NCBI GenBank assembly: GCA_030065755.1
Contig: JASJDA010000060.1
Location: 1-47,400, forward strand
Reading direction: 5' to 3'
DNA length: 47,400 bases
DNA from: Prochloraceae cyanobacterium
Lineage (GTDB): Bacteria > Cyanobacteriota > Cyanobacteriia > Cyanobacteriales > JASJDA01
Positions 16,531-24,794 of the stretch are shown here, piece after piece. Position numbers and translations under genes: made by a program. Numbering within the stretch: the first letter of the stretch is position 1; each line of letters begins with the position of its first letter. Under the pieces are notes generated by a model. It saw only the letters and a program-made list of their open reading frames with translations, was not told the origin of the DNA and did no database searches.

Positions 16531-17448
16531 GTGACCGTTTTGCGATCCCCAGATTTTATTCTTTATACTCAACATGGATGGGCTGATACCAATAAAACAA
16601 TGGCTATATTGGCTCGTACCTTAGCTACCCCAAAAACTCTTATAGTCAGTCCTGATTTGGGCTTTTGGAAAACTTGGCTTTGGATTGAACCTTTAATTGA
16701 GCAAGTAGAACAAAGTGTAAAAAAGACAATTAAAATTTATCCCCATACGCCCCTTAAAATTATCGGTCATTCTATGGGGGGTTTAATTTGGTTAGAAGTT
16801 CTCAAGCGCAACCCAGAATTGCGAGGAAAAATCCACTCTCTAATACTGCTTGGTTCTCCTATTGGCGGTGCAGATCTAGCTCGCATTATCGATCCTTTGG
16901 GTATCGGTATTGGTATTGCTAGAGATCTGGGTAGAGATCGGCGATCGCTAGCTACTTCAATTGCTCGAGAGATTCCTACGTTGGTTATAGCTGGAGATAT
17001 CGATAATGGCAGCGACGGCACAATTACTGTAGAAACGACTAAGTTTTTTGGCTCCCAATTTGTGTGTTTAAATGGCATATCTCATCCAGCTTTGAGATAT
17101 CATCCTCAAGTAATCGAAATTATTCGCAATTTTTGGGCAAATCCAATTATAAAAATTTCTGAAAAATCAGATTTTACTAACATTTTAATTGAGCAATTGC
17201 AGTCAGTAAAGGGTATGACTGGAGCACATCGAAAATATTTTTCTCTTTCAAAGCCACACCTAACTTTTAAAAACGGTATTATTCTTTGTATTTGGAAAAA
17301 TATTCTACAAGTCGATCATATCTTTTTAACTAATCTTGAAAAAGAGTATCTTTGGGGCGGCTTTGTTGGTTGGGTACACGCCCGTTCTTTATATCGAACC
17401 CTCAAAAGTATCGAACGAGAACACGACCATTTAATTGCCAATCAATGA
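16531..17448 (+). CDS. Alpha/beta hydrolase (lipase/esterase-like)
   Basis: 305 residues, no signal peptide. The nucleophile elbow is GHSMGG (79-84, Ser81), preceded by the oxyanion-side motif TQHGWAD and followed by LLGSPIGGADLARI. The likely acid is in VIAGDIDNGSDGT, and the likely His is in NGISHPALRYHP. These make a complete Ser-Asp-His set. The last 90 residues are an extra domain I do not recognise. The start is GTG at 16531 with GGAG (16520-16523) upstream. Substrate unknown; the neighbour chlP does not fix it. Confidence 0.8.
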   Translation: MTVLRSPDFILYTQHGWADTNKTMAILARTLATPKTLIVSPDLGFWKTWLWIEPLIEQVEQSVKKTIKIYPHTPLKIIGHSMGGLIWLEVLKRNPELRGKIHSLILLGSPIGGADLARIIDPLGIGIGIARDLGRDRRSLATSIAREIPTLVIAGDIDNGSDGTITVETTKFFGSQFVCLNGISHPALRYHPQVIEIIRNFWANPIIKISEKSDFTNILIEQLQSVKGMTGAHRKYFSLSKPHLTFKNGIILCIWKNILQVDHIFLTNLEKEYLWGGFVGWVHARSLYRTLKSIEREHDHLIANQ

Positions 17449-17621
17449 TTTTACAAATAGCCAAGATAATGTACTTCATACTCTCAAAAATATAAAGAAT
17501 TATTGCGAAATTTGTTAAGCTCTATTTCAACTTTTGCGGGACTCTGGCAAAAAAGCCCTTATAGACCAAAAGAGCGTGATACGATTCATTTCATAACTCA
17601 ACAAATAAGAGGAGAAAAGCC

Positions 17622-18842
17622 TTGGTACTGAGGGTAGCTGTTGTTGGAGCTGGACCGGCTGGGTCCTCTGCCGCCGAAACTTTAGTAAAAGCAGGAATTG
17701 AAACATATTTATTCGAGCGCAAGCTAGATAATGCCAAACCTTGCGGTGGCGCTATTCCACTATGTATGGTAGATGAATTCGAGTTACCGCCAGAAATTAT
17801 CGATCGCCGAGTTAGAAAAATGAGGATGATCTCGCCATCCAATATCGAGGTCGATATCAACCTAGAAAATGAAGAAGAATATATCGGTATGTGCCGCCGC
17901 GAGGTGCTAGATGGCTTTATGCGCGATCGCGCTGCTAAACTAGGGGCTAACTTAATCAATGGCACCGTATATCAACTAGATATACCGCAAAATAGCAAAG
18001 ATTCCTATACCCTTCACTACGCAGACCACAGCCAAGGGAATGCCAAAGGGGAAATGAAAACCCTCAAGGTAGACTTGGTTATTGGCGCAGATGGAGCAAA
18101 TTCGAGAGTTGCTAAAGCGATCGATGCAGGAGATTATAATTACGCGATCGCTTTTCAAGAGCGCATCCGCTTGCCCGAACATTTGATGCAATACTACGAA
18201 GATCGGGCAGAAATGTACGTAGGTGACGACGTTTCTCCCGACTTCTATGCCTGGGTATTCCCCAAATACGACCACGTTGCGGTCGGGACGGGGACAATGA
18301 AAGTAAACCAAGCAAAAATTAAAACCCTACAAGCAGGAATTCGCGCTCGTGCTGCTCGCAGACTAGAAGGGGGTCAAATTATTAAGGTAGAAGCACACCC
18401 CATCCCCGAACATCCCCGTCCTCGTCGCGTTGTCGGTAGAGTGGCGTTAGTGGGTGATGCTGCTGGGACTGTAACTAAATCTTCTGGGGAAGGCATCTAT
18501 TTTGCTGCTAAATCTGCTCGTATGTGTGCTGAAGTTATCGTCGAAACTAGCAACAACGGTCAGCACGTTCCCACAGAAGAAGACCTCAAAATATATCTGA
18601 AGCGTTGGGACAAGAAATACGGCATGACCTACAAGGTATTAGATATCCTACAAACAGTATTTTATCGTTCTGATGCCAGTCGCGAAGCTTTTGTAGAAAT
18701 GTGTTCGGATCTAGACGTACAAAAAATGACTTTTGATAGCTATCTCTACAAAACTGTTGTACCTGCAAATCCTCTAGTTCAAATGAAAATTACTGCTAAA
18801 ACTATTGGCAGTTTACTGAGAGGTTATGCTTTGGCTCCCTAA
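17622..18842 (+). CDS. chlP: Geranylgeranyl reductase ChlP
   Basis: 406 residues. ChlP reduces the geranylgeranyl chain to phytyl for chlorophyll and tocopherol, using NADPH. The FAD-binding start is VAVVGAGPAGSSAAETL, followed by the family motif KPCGGAIPLCM. DLVIGADGANSRVAKAI and the second FAD motif GRVALVGDAAGTVTKSSGEGIYFA also match. The length equals that of cyanobacterial ChlP. It uses a TTG start, supported by AGGAG (about 17609-17613). It is followed by a long hairpin 9 bases after the stop. Confidence 0.97.
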   Translation: MVLRVAVVGAGPAGSSAAETLVKAGIETYLFERKLDNAKPCGGAIPLCMVDEFELPPEIIDRRVRKMRMISPSNIEVDINLENEEEYIGMCRREVLDGFMRDRAAKLGANLINGTVYQLDIPQNSKDSYTLHYADHSQGNAKGEMKTLKVDLVIGADGANSRVAKAIDAGDYNYAIAFQERIRLPEHLMQYYEDRAEMYVGDDVSPDFYAWVFPKYDHVAVGTGTMKVNQAKIKTLQAGIRARAARRLEGGQIIKVEAHPIPEHPRPRRVVGRVALVGDAAGTVTKSSGEGIYFAAKSARMCAEVIVETSNNGQHVPTEEDLKIYLKRWDKKYGMTYKVLDILQTVFYRSDASREAFVEMCSDLDVQKMTFDSYLYKTVVPANPLVQMKITAKTIGSLLRGYALAP

Positions 18843-18850
18843 TTGAAAAA

Positions 18851-18910
18851 GTTCGATCTACTGCCAAGATTGTGCAATTTAAGTATAATCTTGACAGTAG
18901 GCGATCGAAC
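18851..18910. terminator. Long imperfect hairpin immediately after chlP
   Basis: GTTCGATC (18851-18858) pairs with GATCGAAC (18903-18910). Inside, TACTG and CAAGATT face AATCTTG and CAGTA. The plus strand has no T-run after the stem, whereas five A residues precede it. The T-run of a classical intrinsic terminator therefore exists only for transcription on the minus strand. It may stop both chlP mRNA and antisense transcription. Confidence 0.55.
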
Positions 18911-19118
18911 AAATATACAAGTAATCTATGTTAGCTGCCAATCCAATTAACTCTATTTAAGTTGCCATACGCTCCCTATGAAGGAAAGCTTGAAAAGATA
19001 AAAAGTTTTTTCAAATAAGAACAATATTCGCTTGCATTCTTGACATATCGGCGAAATTATATTAATTATTTTGCTTATTTATAAGTCACATATAGTCAAT
19101 TTTCTTGTCCCTCGTTTA

Positions 19119-19158
19119 CCCCTTGGAGTTTAAGCTAAATGGCTTAAACTCCGAGGGG
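19119..19158. other. 17-bp stem hairpin in the intergenic region
   Basis: CCCCTTGGAGTTTAAGC (19119-19135) faces GCTTAAACTCCGAGGGG (19142-19158) with one T-G position and a 6-base loop TAAATG. It is one of the strongest local hairpins in the window. There is no T-run on either side and no gene immediately beside it, so I do not call it a terminator. Confidence 0.7.
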
Positions 19159-19493
19159 CAAATCATTAAATACTCGCGTTAAATAGCTGAGGCTATTGAT
19201 CTGAAAAATAAGAGACGATTGAGATAACTTGAACAATAATTAACAATTCAAAAATACTAGGAATAATTTCTACGATTTGCCAAATTTATAGCTCTATATA
19301 AATTGGAGAAAAAACTATAAATTTAGCAAGAAATAGCCTTCCTAAGTAAAAAACTAAAAATTCCTTATTATCCCGATATTCATAAGCCTTTTCCCATCTT
19401 CGGGCTAATTCGAGCGGAAAAAATCCTCGATATGTTTATCTTTGAAAAGATATCGTAATTGAGTCGTGACCAACAATTAAAAGTAATAAAACA

Positions 19494-19709
19494 ATGGTTT
19501 ATCAAGTTCTTAGAAATGGTGCATTCTTCCTGAGAAAAGGTCAAGCTGCAGAGCTCGAACGAATTTTGAATTCTCAAGCTTTTCCTATAGATATTTATCT
19601 TTATAAAGACAATCTTTTTATAAGCATAGGAGAATCATTACCACCTGAAGTAAAGAGCGATATCGATCGAATCTTAGAAGTCAATAAGTTGGTATTATTT
19701 GAAAGGTAA
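19494..19709 (+). CDS. Hypothetical 71-residue protein
   Basis: MVYQVLRNGAFFLRKGQAAE... and ending LEVNKLVLFER. The composition is that of a real soluble alpha/beta protein, with alternating charged and hydrophobic residues, and the frame is open from a normal ATG. No good ribosome binding site is visible (TAATAAAACA precedes the ATG), and I recognise no family. It is isolated, with about 650 bp on the left and 250 bp on the right. It may be real or a remnant of a larger gene. Confidence 0.45.
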   Translation: MVYQVLRNGAFFLRKGQAAELERILNSQAFPIDIYLYKDNLFISIGESLPPEVKSDIDRILEVNKLVLFER

Positions 19710-19959
19710 AGTAACAACGATTCCATTGCCCAAATCTTTACTAAAATCTACTGCAACACTATATTCTCGTTGAATCTCTTCTCTTCGACGCTCGATAGTA
19801 ATAACCTCAAATTAAAACTAGTTTAATCGAGAGCTTGTTTGTCTCGTTTTTAGCCTGTTAGAACTCGATTAATTCGATCTTACTGGCTGTATTAAGAAAT
19901 CCCATGTTAGTTTAAGACTTGAGTAAATCTCTCGACAACTAATACAGATTGCAACGAAG

Positions 19960-20757
19960 ATGACCACCTCCGAGAATAGCACCACCACCCCGTTGATGAA
20001 AATCTTTCAAGAAACTGTTCAAGTTTATTTCCCTGGGACTATACCCATGAAGGACTACATGAGAAAAACTTACAGGTATCTCAGTAGCGTCCATAATTTT
20101 GAAGATGAAAATACCATGGGGGCGATCGCTATTTGTCGGGACGAAATGAACGATCCCTTCTATGAAGAAGTGGTTAAGTATTGGGGAAAAACCTTTAATT
20201 GTTGCAGTCTCGCCGGATTTCTCACCATGGGAAAAACTGGATTAGCTGCTGCTATGGATCATACTCCTATAGAAGATGGACTGCGCCGTTTCACTTTTTA
20301 TGCCATGCCCCATATTGCTCTTTCGAGAAAGGGAGAAATCGGTAAAGTATACCGAGAAGGGATCGAAAAAGCCTCTCACGCTTGTGGAGCATTAGAGAAA
20401 ATTGTTAAAGAGTTAGAATCGGGACATCTCAACCTAGAAACTGACATGCAGGATATCGAACAAACGATTATCCGACAAAAAATTCTCTCTAACATTAACT
20501 ACGGTGACAAACCAGATCTAGTCAAAATAACAAAGTTAGCGAATCGTATTATTTCTGAAGATTTGGAGAAACTTTTAAGTACTTTAGATAAGTCTGTATT
20601 TAAATATTCAGTAATGACAGGAATTCAAATCCACGGCCCCATGGAGACTAATTGGATTTATCCCCAAAATTTTTATGTAGCTGGCCCCGATATTGCTTCT
20701 GGGAAAGAATTTATTGATATATTTAATAGCTCCTCGATTCATTCGAGCGCATGCTAA
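19960..20757 (+). CDS. LCIB/LCIC-type (low-CO2-inducible) beta-like carbonic anhydrase homologue
   Basis: 265 residues. The conserved blocks are ICRDEMNDPF (Cys59, Arg60-Asp61), WGKTFNCCSLAGFLTMGKTG, RRFTFYAMPHIALS (His118) and SHACGALEKIVKELESG (Cys142). Cys-His-Cys as zinc ligands with a CRDE dyad is the arrangement of the LCIB family, first known from algal low-CO2 acclimation and structurally a beta-carbonic-anhydrase relative. A role in CO2/bicarbonate handling is thus likely, although some LCIB members are inactive without activation. No signal peptide, so cytosolic. ATG at 19960 after GAAG. The neighbours give no carbon-concentrating context. The family is called from memory of motifs. 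Confidence 0.75.
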   Translation: MTTSENSTTTPLMKIFQETVQVYFPGTIPMKDYMRKTYRYLSSVHNFEDENTMGAIAICRDEMNDPFYEEVVKYWGKTFNCCSLAGFLTMGKTGLAAAMDHTPIEDGLRRFTFYAMPHIALSRKGEIGKVYREGIEKASHACGALEKIVKELESGHLNLETDMQDIEQTIIRQKILSNINYGDKPDLVKITKLANRIISEDLEKLLSTLDKSVFKYSVMTGIQIHGPMETNWIYPQNFYVAGPDIASGKEFIDIFNSSSIHSSAC

Positions 20758-20938
20758 TTTACATTTAAATTATAAAGACTATTTTAGCTATCGCTTAAAA
20801 CAGGAAGCGATCGACGCTAAAGAAAATAAAAATTACTGCGGTAAGTCACTCTTGCCGTTTCTTTAATTTAATTTTGTATTTAGAATAAAAATTCGATCTG
20901 CTACGATCGATAACTAGGTCAAATTTGTCAATAGAGTT

Positions 20939-21898
20939 GTGGAAATTACTTTTTTAGGAACTAGTTCAGGAGTACCAACGCGATCGCGGAATGTTTCGAG
21001 TGTTGCCTTAAGGCTTCCTCAGCGTGCGGAAGTGTGGCTATTTGACTGCGGGGAAGGAACCCAGCATCAGATATTGCGCAGCGAAATTAAAATATCCCAG
21101 ATCAGACGAATTTTCGTCACCCACATGCACGGAGACCATATTTTTGGGCTAATGGGATTAATAGCTAGTTGCGGTTTAGCAGGTAATGCCCAACCAATTG
21201 ACATTTACGGACCGTCAGGTTTAGGGGAATATTTGCGATCGTGCTGTAAATATTCTCACACTAATTTTGCTAATCGGGTTAAAGTTTCGGTGGTGAAACC
21301 TGGACTGGTTTATGAAGACGAAGAATTTACAGTCAGTTGTCTTCAACTAACACATCGCGTCCCTGCTTTTGGCTACCGCATCAGCGAAAAAGATCGATCG
21401 GGAAGATTTCTAGTAGAAAAAGCTGCTGCCCTTGGTATTCCTCCAGGTCCAATTTACGGCAAACTCAAACGCGGGGAAATAGTTACTTTACCCGACGGTC
21501 GTCGCATCCGAGGGGCTGACTTGTGCGAAGAACCCGAAATAGGGCGTAAAATTGCTTATTGTACCGACACTGTTTTCTGCGATGCAGCGGTCGAATTGGC
21601 ACGAGACGCTGATGTTTTAATTCACGAAGCCACTTTTGCCCATCAAGACGCTCAATTAGCCTTCGATCGCCTTCATTCCACCTCGACTATGGCAGCACAA
21701 ACAGCACTAACGGCAGGTGTCAAACAGTTAATTATGACTCATTTTAGCCCCCGTTATGCCCCTGGCAATTCTTTGCAAATAAATAATTTATTAGAGGAAG
21801 CAAAAGCTATTTTTCCTCATACCAAACTAGCTTATGATTTCTTGACCTATGAGGTACCGAGGCGCAGACAAGCTAAAGTTTTGAGTACTAGGAGCTAA
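20939..21898 (+). CDS. rnz: Ribonuclease Z (tRNA 3' processing endonuclease)
   Basis: 319 residues. RNase Z cuts the 3' trailer of tRNA precursors that lack encoded CCA. The metallo-beta-lactamase motif is THMHGDHIFG. The start EITFLGTSSGVPTRSRNVSS, FDCGEGTQHQ, the flexible-arm region (PPGPIYGKLKRGE), YCTDTVFCD and TKLAYDF-type C-terminus all follow RNase Z. The start is GTG at 20939. The single tRNA in this window indeed lacks an encoded CCA end. Confidence 0.97.
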   Translation: MEITFLGTSSGVPTRSRNVSSVALRLPQRAEVWLFDCGEGTQHQILRSEIKISQIRRIFVTHMHGDHIFGLMGLIASCGLAGNAQPIDIYGPSGLGEYLRSCCKYSHTNFANRVKVSVVKPGLVYEDEEFTVSCLQLTHRVPAFGYRISEKDRSGRFLVEKAAALGIPPGPIYGKLKRGEIVTLPDGRRIRGADLCEEPEIGRKIAYCTDTVFCDAAVELARDADVLIHEATFAHQDAQLAFDRLHSTSTMAAQTALTAGVKQLIMTHFSPRYAPGNSLQINNLLEEAKAIFPHTKLAYDFLTYEVPRRRQAKVLSTRS

Positions 21899-21901
21899 TT
21901 T

Positions 21902-21946
21902 TGTGCTGTTGGCTGTTGGCTGTTAGCTGTTTGCTGTTAGCTATTA
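21902..21946 (+). repeat. GCTGTT(G/A) short tandem repeat
   Basis: GCTGTTGGCTGTTGGCTGTT followed by AGCTGTTTGCTGTTAGC is a run of 7-base-like units between rnz and the ridA-like gene. The same motif in the opposite orientation occurs at about 34905-34935 and 46334-46378, there attached to G-rich arrays, so it is a dispersed repeat. Confidence 0.75.
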
Positions 21947-21957
21947 GGAGATGAATT

Positions 21958-22263
21958 TTGGAAAGACAAAATATTAACAGTAGCACGCCTTGGGAAACTC
22001 AAGTAGGATATTCTCGTGCAGTTAGGATTGGTAACGCGATTCAAAATATTGAAGCTGCACTTACTCAGGCAGGGTCTAGCTTAAAAGATGTAGTAAGAAC
22101 TCGAATATATGTTACCAATATCGACAATTGGGAAAAAATTGGTCGAGCTCACGGCGAGTTTTTTGGCCAGATTCGTCCTGCAACCACCATGATAGAAGTC
22201 ATCCGCTTAATCTTACCAGAAATGCTGGTAGAAATCGAAGCAGAAGCATATATAAACTCGTAA
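21958..22263 (+). CDS. RidA-family protein with an internal deletion
   Basis: 101 residues, against about 125-130 in the family. N-terminal [10 protein letters not shown] and C-terminal [26 protein letters not shown] through [10 protein letters not shown] and [12 protein letters not shown] are clear RidA (enamine/imine deaminase). The usual stretch between them, about 25 residues holding the VSGT strand, is absent, so IGN joins directly to AIQNIEAAL. The frame is intact across the junction. The distal part keeps the RTRIYVTN Arg and the final EIEA Glu that act in the RidA pocket. Trimer and pocket may be disturbed, so it may be a decaying gene. The start is TTG at 21958, with AGGAG 8 bases upstream. 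Confidence 0.75.
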   Translation: MERQNINSSTPWETQVGYSRAVRIGNAIQNIEAALTQAGSSLKDVVRTRIYVTNIDNWEKIGRAHGEFFGQIRPATTMIEVIRLILPEMLVEIEAEAYINS

Positions 22264-22268
22264 GAATT

Positions 22269-23336
22269 TTACGATATAAGGGTAGGTATGTCGTTTTTCC
22301 GATCGCTTACTGTCTTCCGTTCGCCATAATAATTATTCCAAACAATTTTGCGATTTCTTCCAGTATGTTTAGCTCGAGCGAGTGCTTGCTCTGCTATGGT
22401 TATTAGTATCTTTTGCTTATCTGAATTTACACTTATACAAGGTTTAATACTAGCAACTCCTAAGCTCATAGTTAGGTGAGGATGAATTTGAGATTGAGAA
22501 TTAACTATTTCTAATTCTTTGATTTTCTGAAGAATATTATCTGCAAGAATATCCGCCTCAACAACACTAGTCTTGGGAAGAACTATACTAAATTTTCCCT
22601 CTCCATAATGAATAGCTAAATCTCCCGATCGCTTAACTGCGTTTTTAATCAGATTGCCTATTGTACCCAAACATTTATCTGCAGCTAATTTACCGTGAAT
22701 GCTAGAGTATTCTTGAAAATAATCTAGATCGCACGTAATTAAAGACAACCAGGTTTTTTCTTTTACTGCTCGTTTCCATTCCCTATTTAAATATTTGTCC
22801 AATAAACATTTAGTACCTAATCCCGTTATCGGATCTAATTTTAAAACTTGTTCTAATGTGTGATTAGCTTTCTCTAGCTTGTTATTCATTTCACTCATCG
22901 ATCGCATTGTCAATTCGTGAATTTGTGCGTAAGCAACTAGTAGTTGACGTACATCTAACAATCTATATTCTTGTCGTGTAATTTTTACTAGAATAGGTTC
23001 GTCTAATACATCTGTCACTCGTTCTAAAGATTTTTTAGCTGCTTCTGTAATTAACATGTCTCCAGAAACAACAAAATGTCTTTGAATCTTAACGAAATCG
23101 AGCAAATATTTAATAGAACGTTTTGACGATAATTCTAAACTATAAGGACGACTCATATATTGCCAAAAAAGTTTTTGAGAAATTACGGCAATGATTTTAT
23201 TGTCTTCCCATATAATTATTCCTGGCAAACTAGGATTACTTCTGAAACAACTCATCAACTCACTTACCATCAGAGAAGTTTCGACTTGATTGTCATAAAG
23301 TTTTAATTCTTTGACCTGAGAATTTATACCTAGCAT
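22269..23336 (-). CDS. Degenerate GGDEF-domain protein with N-terminal CBS-like region
   Basis: 355 residues, soluble. Residues about 15-145 resemble a CBS-like sensory module (VSELMSCFRSNPSLPGIIIWEDNKIIAVIS is part of it). A coiled linker leads to a diguanylate-cyclase fold (about 165-330: LDPITGLGTKCLLD, ITCDLDYFQEYSSIHG, MSLGVASIKP). The catalytic GGDEF is replaced by GEGKF (245-249), so it is probably inactive as a cyclase and may bind GTP or c-di-GMP or act by contact. Convergent with the ridA-like gene, with only 5 bases between stops. Confidence 0.85.
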   Translation of the reverse strand: MLGINSQVKELKLYDNQVETSLMVSELMSCFRSNPSLPGIIIWEDNKIIAVISQKLFWQYMSRPYSLELSSKRSIKYLLDFVKIQRHFVVSGDMLITEAAKKSLERVTDVLDEPILVKITRQEYRLLDVRQLLVAYAQIHELTMRSMSEMNNKLEKANHTLEQVLKLDPITGLGTKCLLDKYLNREWKRAVKEKTWLSLITCDLDYFQEYSSIHGKLAADKCLGTIGNLIKNAVKRSGDLAIHYGEGKFSIVLPKTSVVEADILADNILQKIKELEIVNSQSQIHPHLTMSLGVASIKPCISVNSDKQKILITIAEQALARAKHTGRNRKIVWNNYYGERKTVSDRKNDIPTLIS

Positions 23337-23404
23337 ATGACTAAATTGATAGTTAGAGCAGTTGCTTTTAAGTTGGGAGCTTTAATTTAATCCCTTCTTA
23401 TTGC

Positions 23405-23756
23405 TTATTATTGCTTTCTAGTTTGAGTTTGTAAGTGAGAAAAAGTATAAAAAAAAGTATGAAAAAGTATAAAAACAATAAGAGTTGAATGACAGCGATT
23501 GGAGTCAGATTCTCCCCGCGATCGAATACTTTACGCTCACTCGAACTCTCTCGCGGTCGTTTATCGATTCTATTCCCTATTCCCTACTTCACAGCAATTG
23601 TGCCAATTGCTGCGAGATCTATTAAGTTTGTGACTTCGATCGCAAATAAATAGAGTCTCGATCGCTTGCGACTCAAACTCTTATTCCACTATACTTTTTC
23701 TTACTTTTTTATATACTTTTTCTTACTTACAAATTCAACAAATAGGGCAATAATAA
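23405..23756. repeat. About 350-bp imperfect palindromic element, MITE-like
   Basis: The sequence folds back on itself about a centre at 23580-23581. Outer arms are TTATTATTGC (23405-23414) and GCAATAATAA (23747-23756). The best-matching arms are 43 bases long, 23428-23470 and 23691-23733, with about three mismatches. Further inward AATAAGAGTT and GCGATCGAA also find their reverse complements at matching distances. A local hairpin CAGCAATTG-TGC-CAATTGCTG sits at 23592-23612. It has no ORF. This is the form of a non-autonomous MITE, and I saw no clear target-site duplication. Confidence 0.7.
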
Positions 23757-23790
23757 AAAACGAGAAAAGACAAAAATAAATAAAAATAGC

Positions 23791-24630
23791 ATGAAAAGCA
23801 ACTTCCAAAATTCAAATTCCACGCAATTTAATCAAACAATATCTAAGGTTCAAAGAGTAATTTTTTCTTGTACGCAAAAGCTCTTAAGAAACAATAGAGA
23901 CTTTCTCTCCTATCTGGAAAGAGGACGAGCTTGGATTCAATTGCAAGAATATGATAAAGCCATATCAGATCTAAACTTTGCTCTGGAAATCGATTCAAAA
24001 AACCCACAACTTTATTATGTTAGAGGTTTGGCTTATGTTGGTATAGAAAATTATATAAAAGCTATCTCCGATCTCAGCCAAGCGATTAAACTGGAACCCA
24101 AAAACATAAACGCTTGTCGAAAAAGAGGACAAATTTATGCTCTTTTGCAGTATTACGAGCTAGCGCTACTTGATTTTGAAGTTGCATTGGAGTTGAATCC
24201 TACTTGTTCTTTATGTTATTACGATCGTTCTTTAGTATATTACTCTATCGGTCAATACAAAAGAGCTAAAGAGGATTTCCAACAAGTAATTCACCTAGAA
24301 AGCAAAGATAATATACCCAGACATTCTAGATTAAGTTTTTATTCATTTCTCTCATCTAATTTCTCATCTAAAGAAAGCCAAGACATAACAAATGAAGTCG
24401 AGAAGCAACAGAGAGACATGGAAAATAAAAGTAATAAAAAATTTCCACATCAAAATAAATATTCGACCAATAATTATTATTATTATTTATCAGCCTTTGG
24501 TTCGGCGTTAATCTTTACGCTTTTTAACTCATATATCAATTCATCACTGTCTAGCAATCCTTTAGATTCTTTGCAAGTTGTTAATTTCATGGAATTAAAG
24601 TCAAATATACAAGAAAGCTCTACAAGGTAA
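23791..24630 (+). CDS. TPR protein with C-terminal membrane helix
   Basis: 279 residues. Four TPR-like units lie between about 38 and 175 (FLSYLERGRAWIQLQEYDKA; PQLYYVRGLAYVGIENYIKA; INACRKRGQIYALLQYYELA; CSLCYYDRSLVYYSIGQYKR). A polar, Asn/Lys-rich linker follows, then one membrane helix (about 232-252, YLSAFGSALIFTLFNSYINSS). Probably a membrane-tethered protein-interaction scaffold, partner unknown. The MITE-like palindrome ends 34 bases before its ATG, so its promoter is inside or beside that element. Confidence 0.8.
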   Translation: MKSNFQNSNSTQFNQTISKVQRVIFSCTQKLLRNNRDFLSYLERGRAWIQLQEYDKAISDLNFALEIDSKNPQLYYVRGLAYVGIENYIKAISDLSQAIKLEPKNINACRKRGQIYALLQYYELALLDFEVALELNPTCSLCYYDRSLVYYSIGQYKRAKEDFQQVIHLESKDNIPRHSRLSFYSFLSSNFSSKESQDITNEVEKQQRDMENKSNKKFPHQNKYSTNNYYYYLSAFGSALIFTLFNSYINSSLSSNPLDSLQVVNFMELKSNIQESSTR

Positions 24631-24794
24631 GAATGCAAAAAGATTTTACTGAGATAAATATTAAAAAATTAAGTCCGCATAATTCAGTCTACGGGTAAAA
24701 GCGATAAACCCCAATTAGGCGGATAATTTGAGCAATTTTTAGCGATCGAATTTTAGCAGCTGCGAGTTCGACCTCACTAACTTGCTGTAATTTT

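Larger units (their letters stand above)
18843..19493. other. Gene-free 650-bp region with strong hairpins
   Basis: No convincing ORF lies between chlP and the small ORF at 19494. Two strong inverted repeats (18851-18910 and 19119-19158) are listed separately. A weaker hairpin lies near 18988-19013 (TTGAAAA ... TTTTTCAA). The rest is AT-rich. The spacing and structure would suit a small RNA or a long 5' leader, but nothing here matches an RNA family I can name. Confidence 0.5.

Noticed and set aside
18851-18910. Simple intrinsic terminator of chlP
   Set aside because: The hairpin is strong but lacks a U-tract in the chlP direction, so I kept it as an uncertain, possibly opposite-strand terminator.
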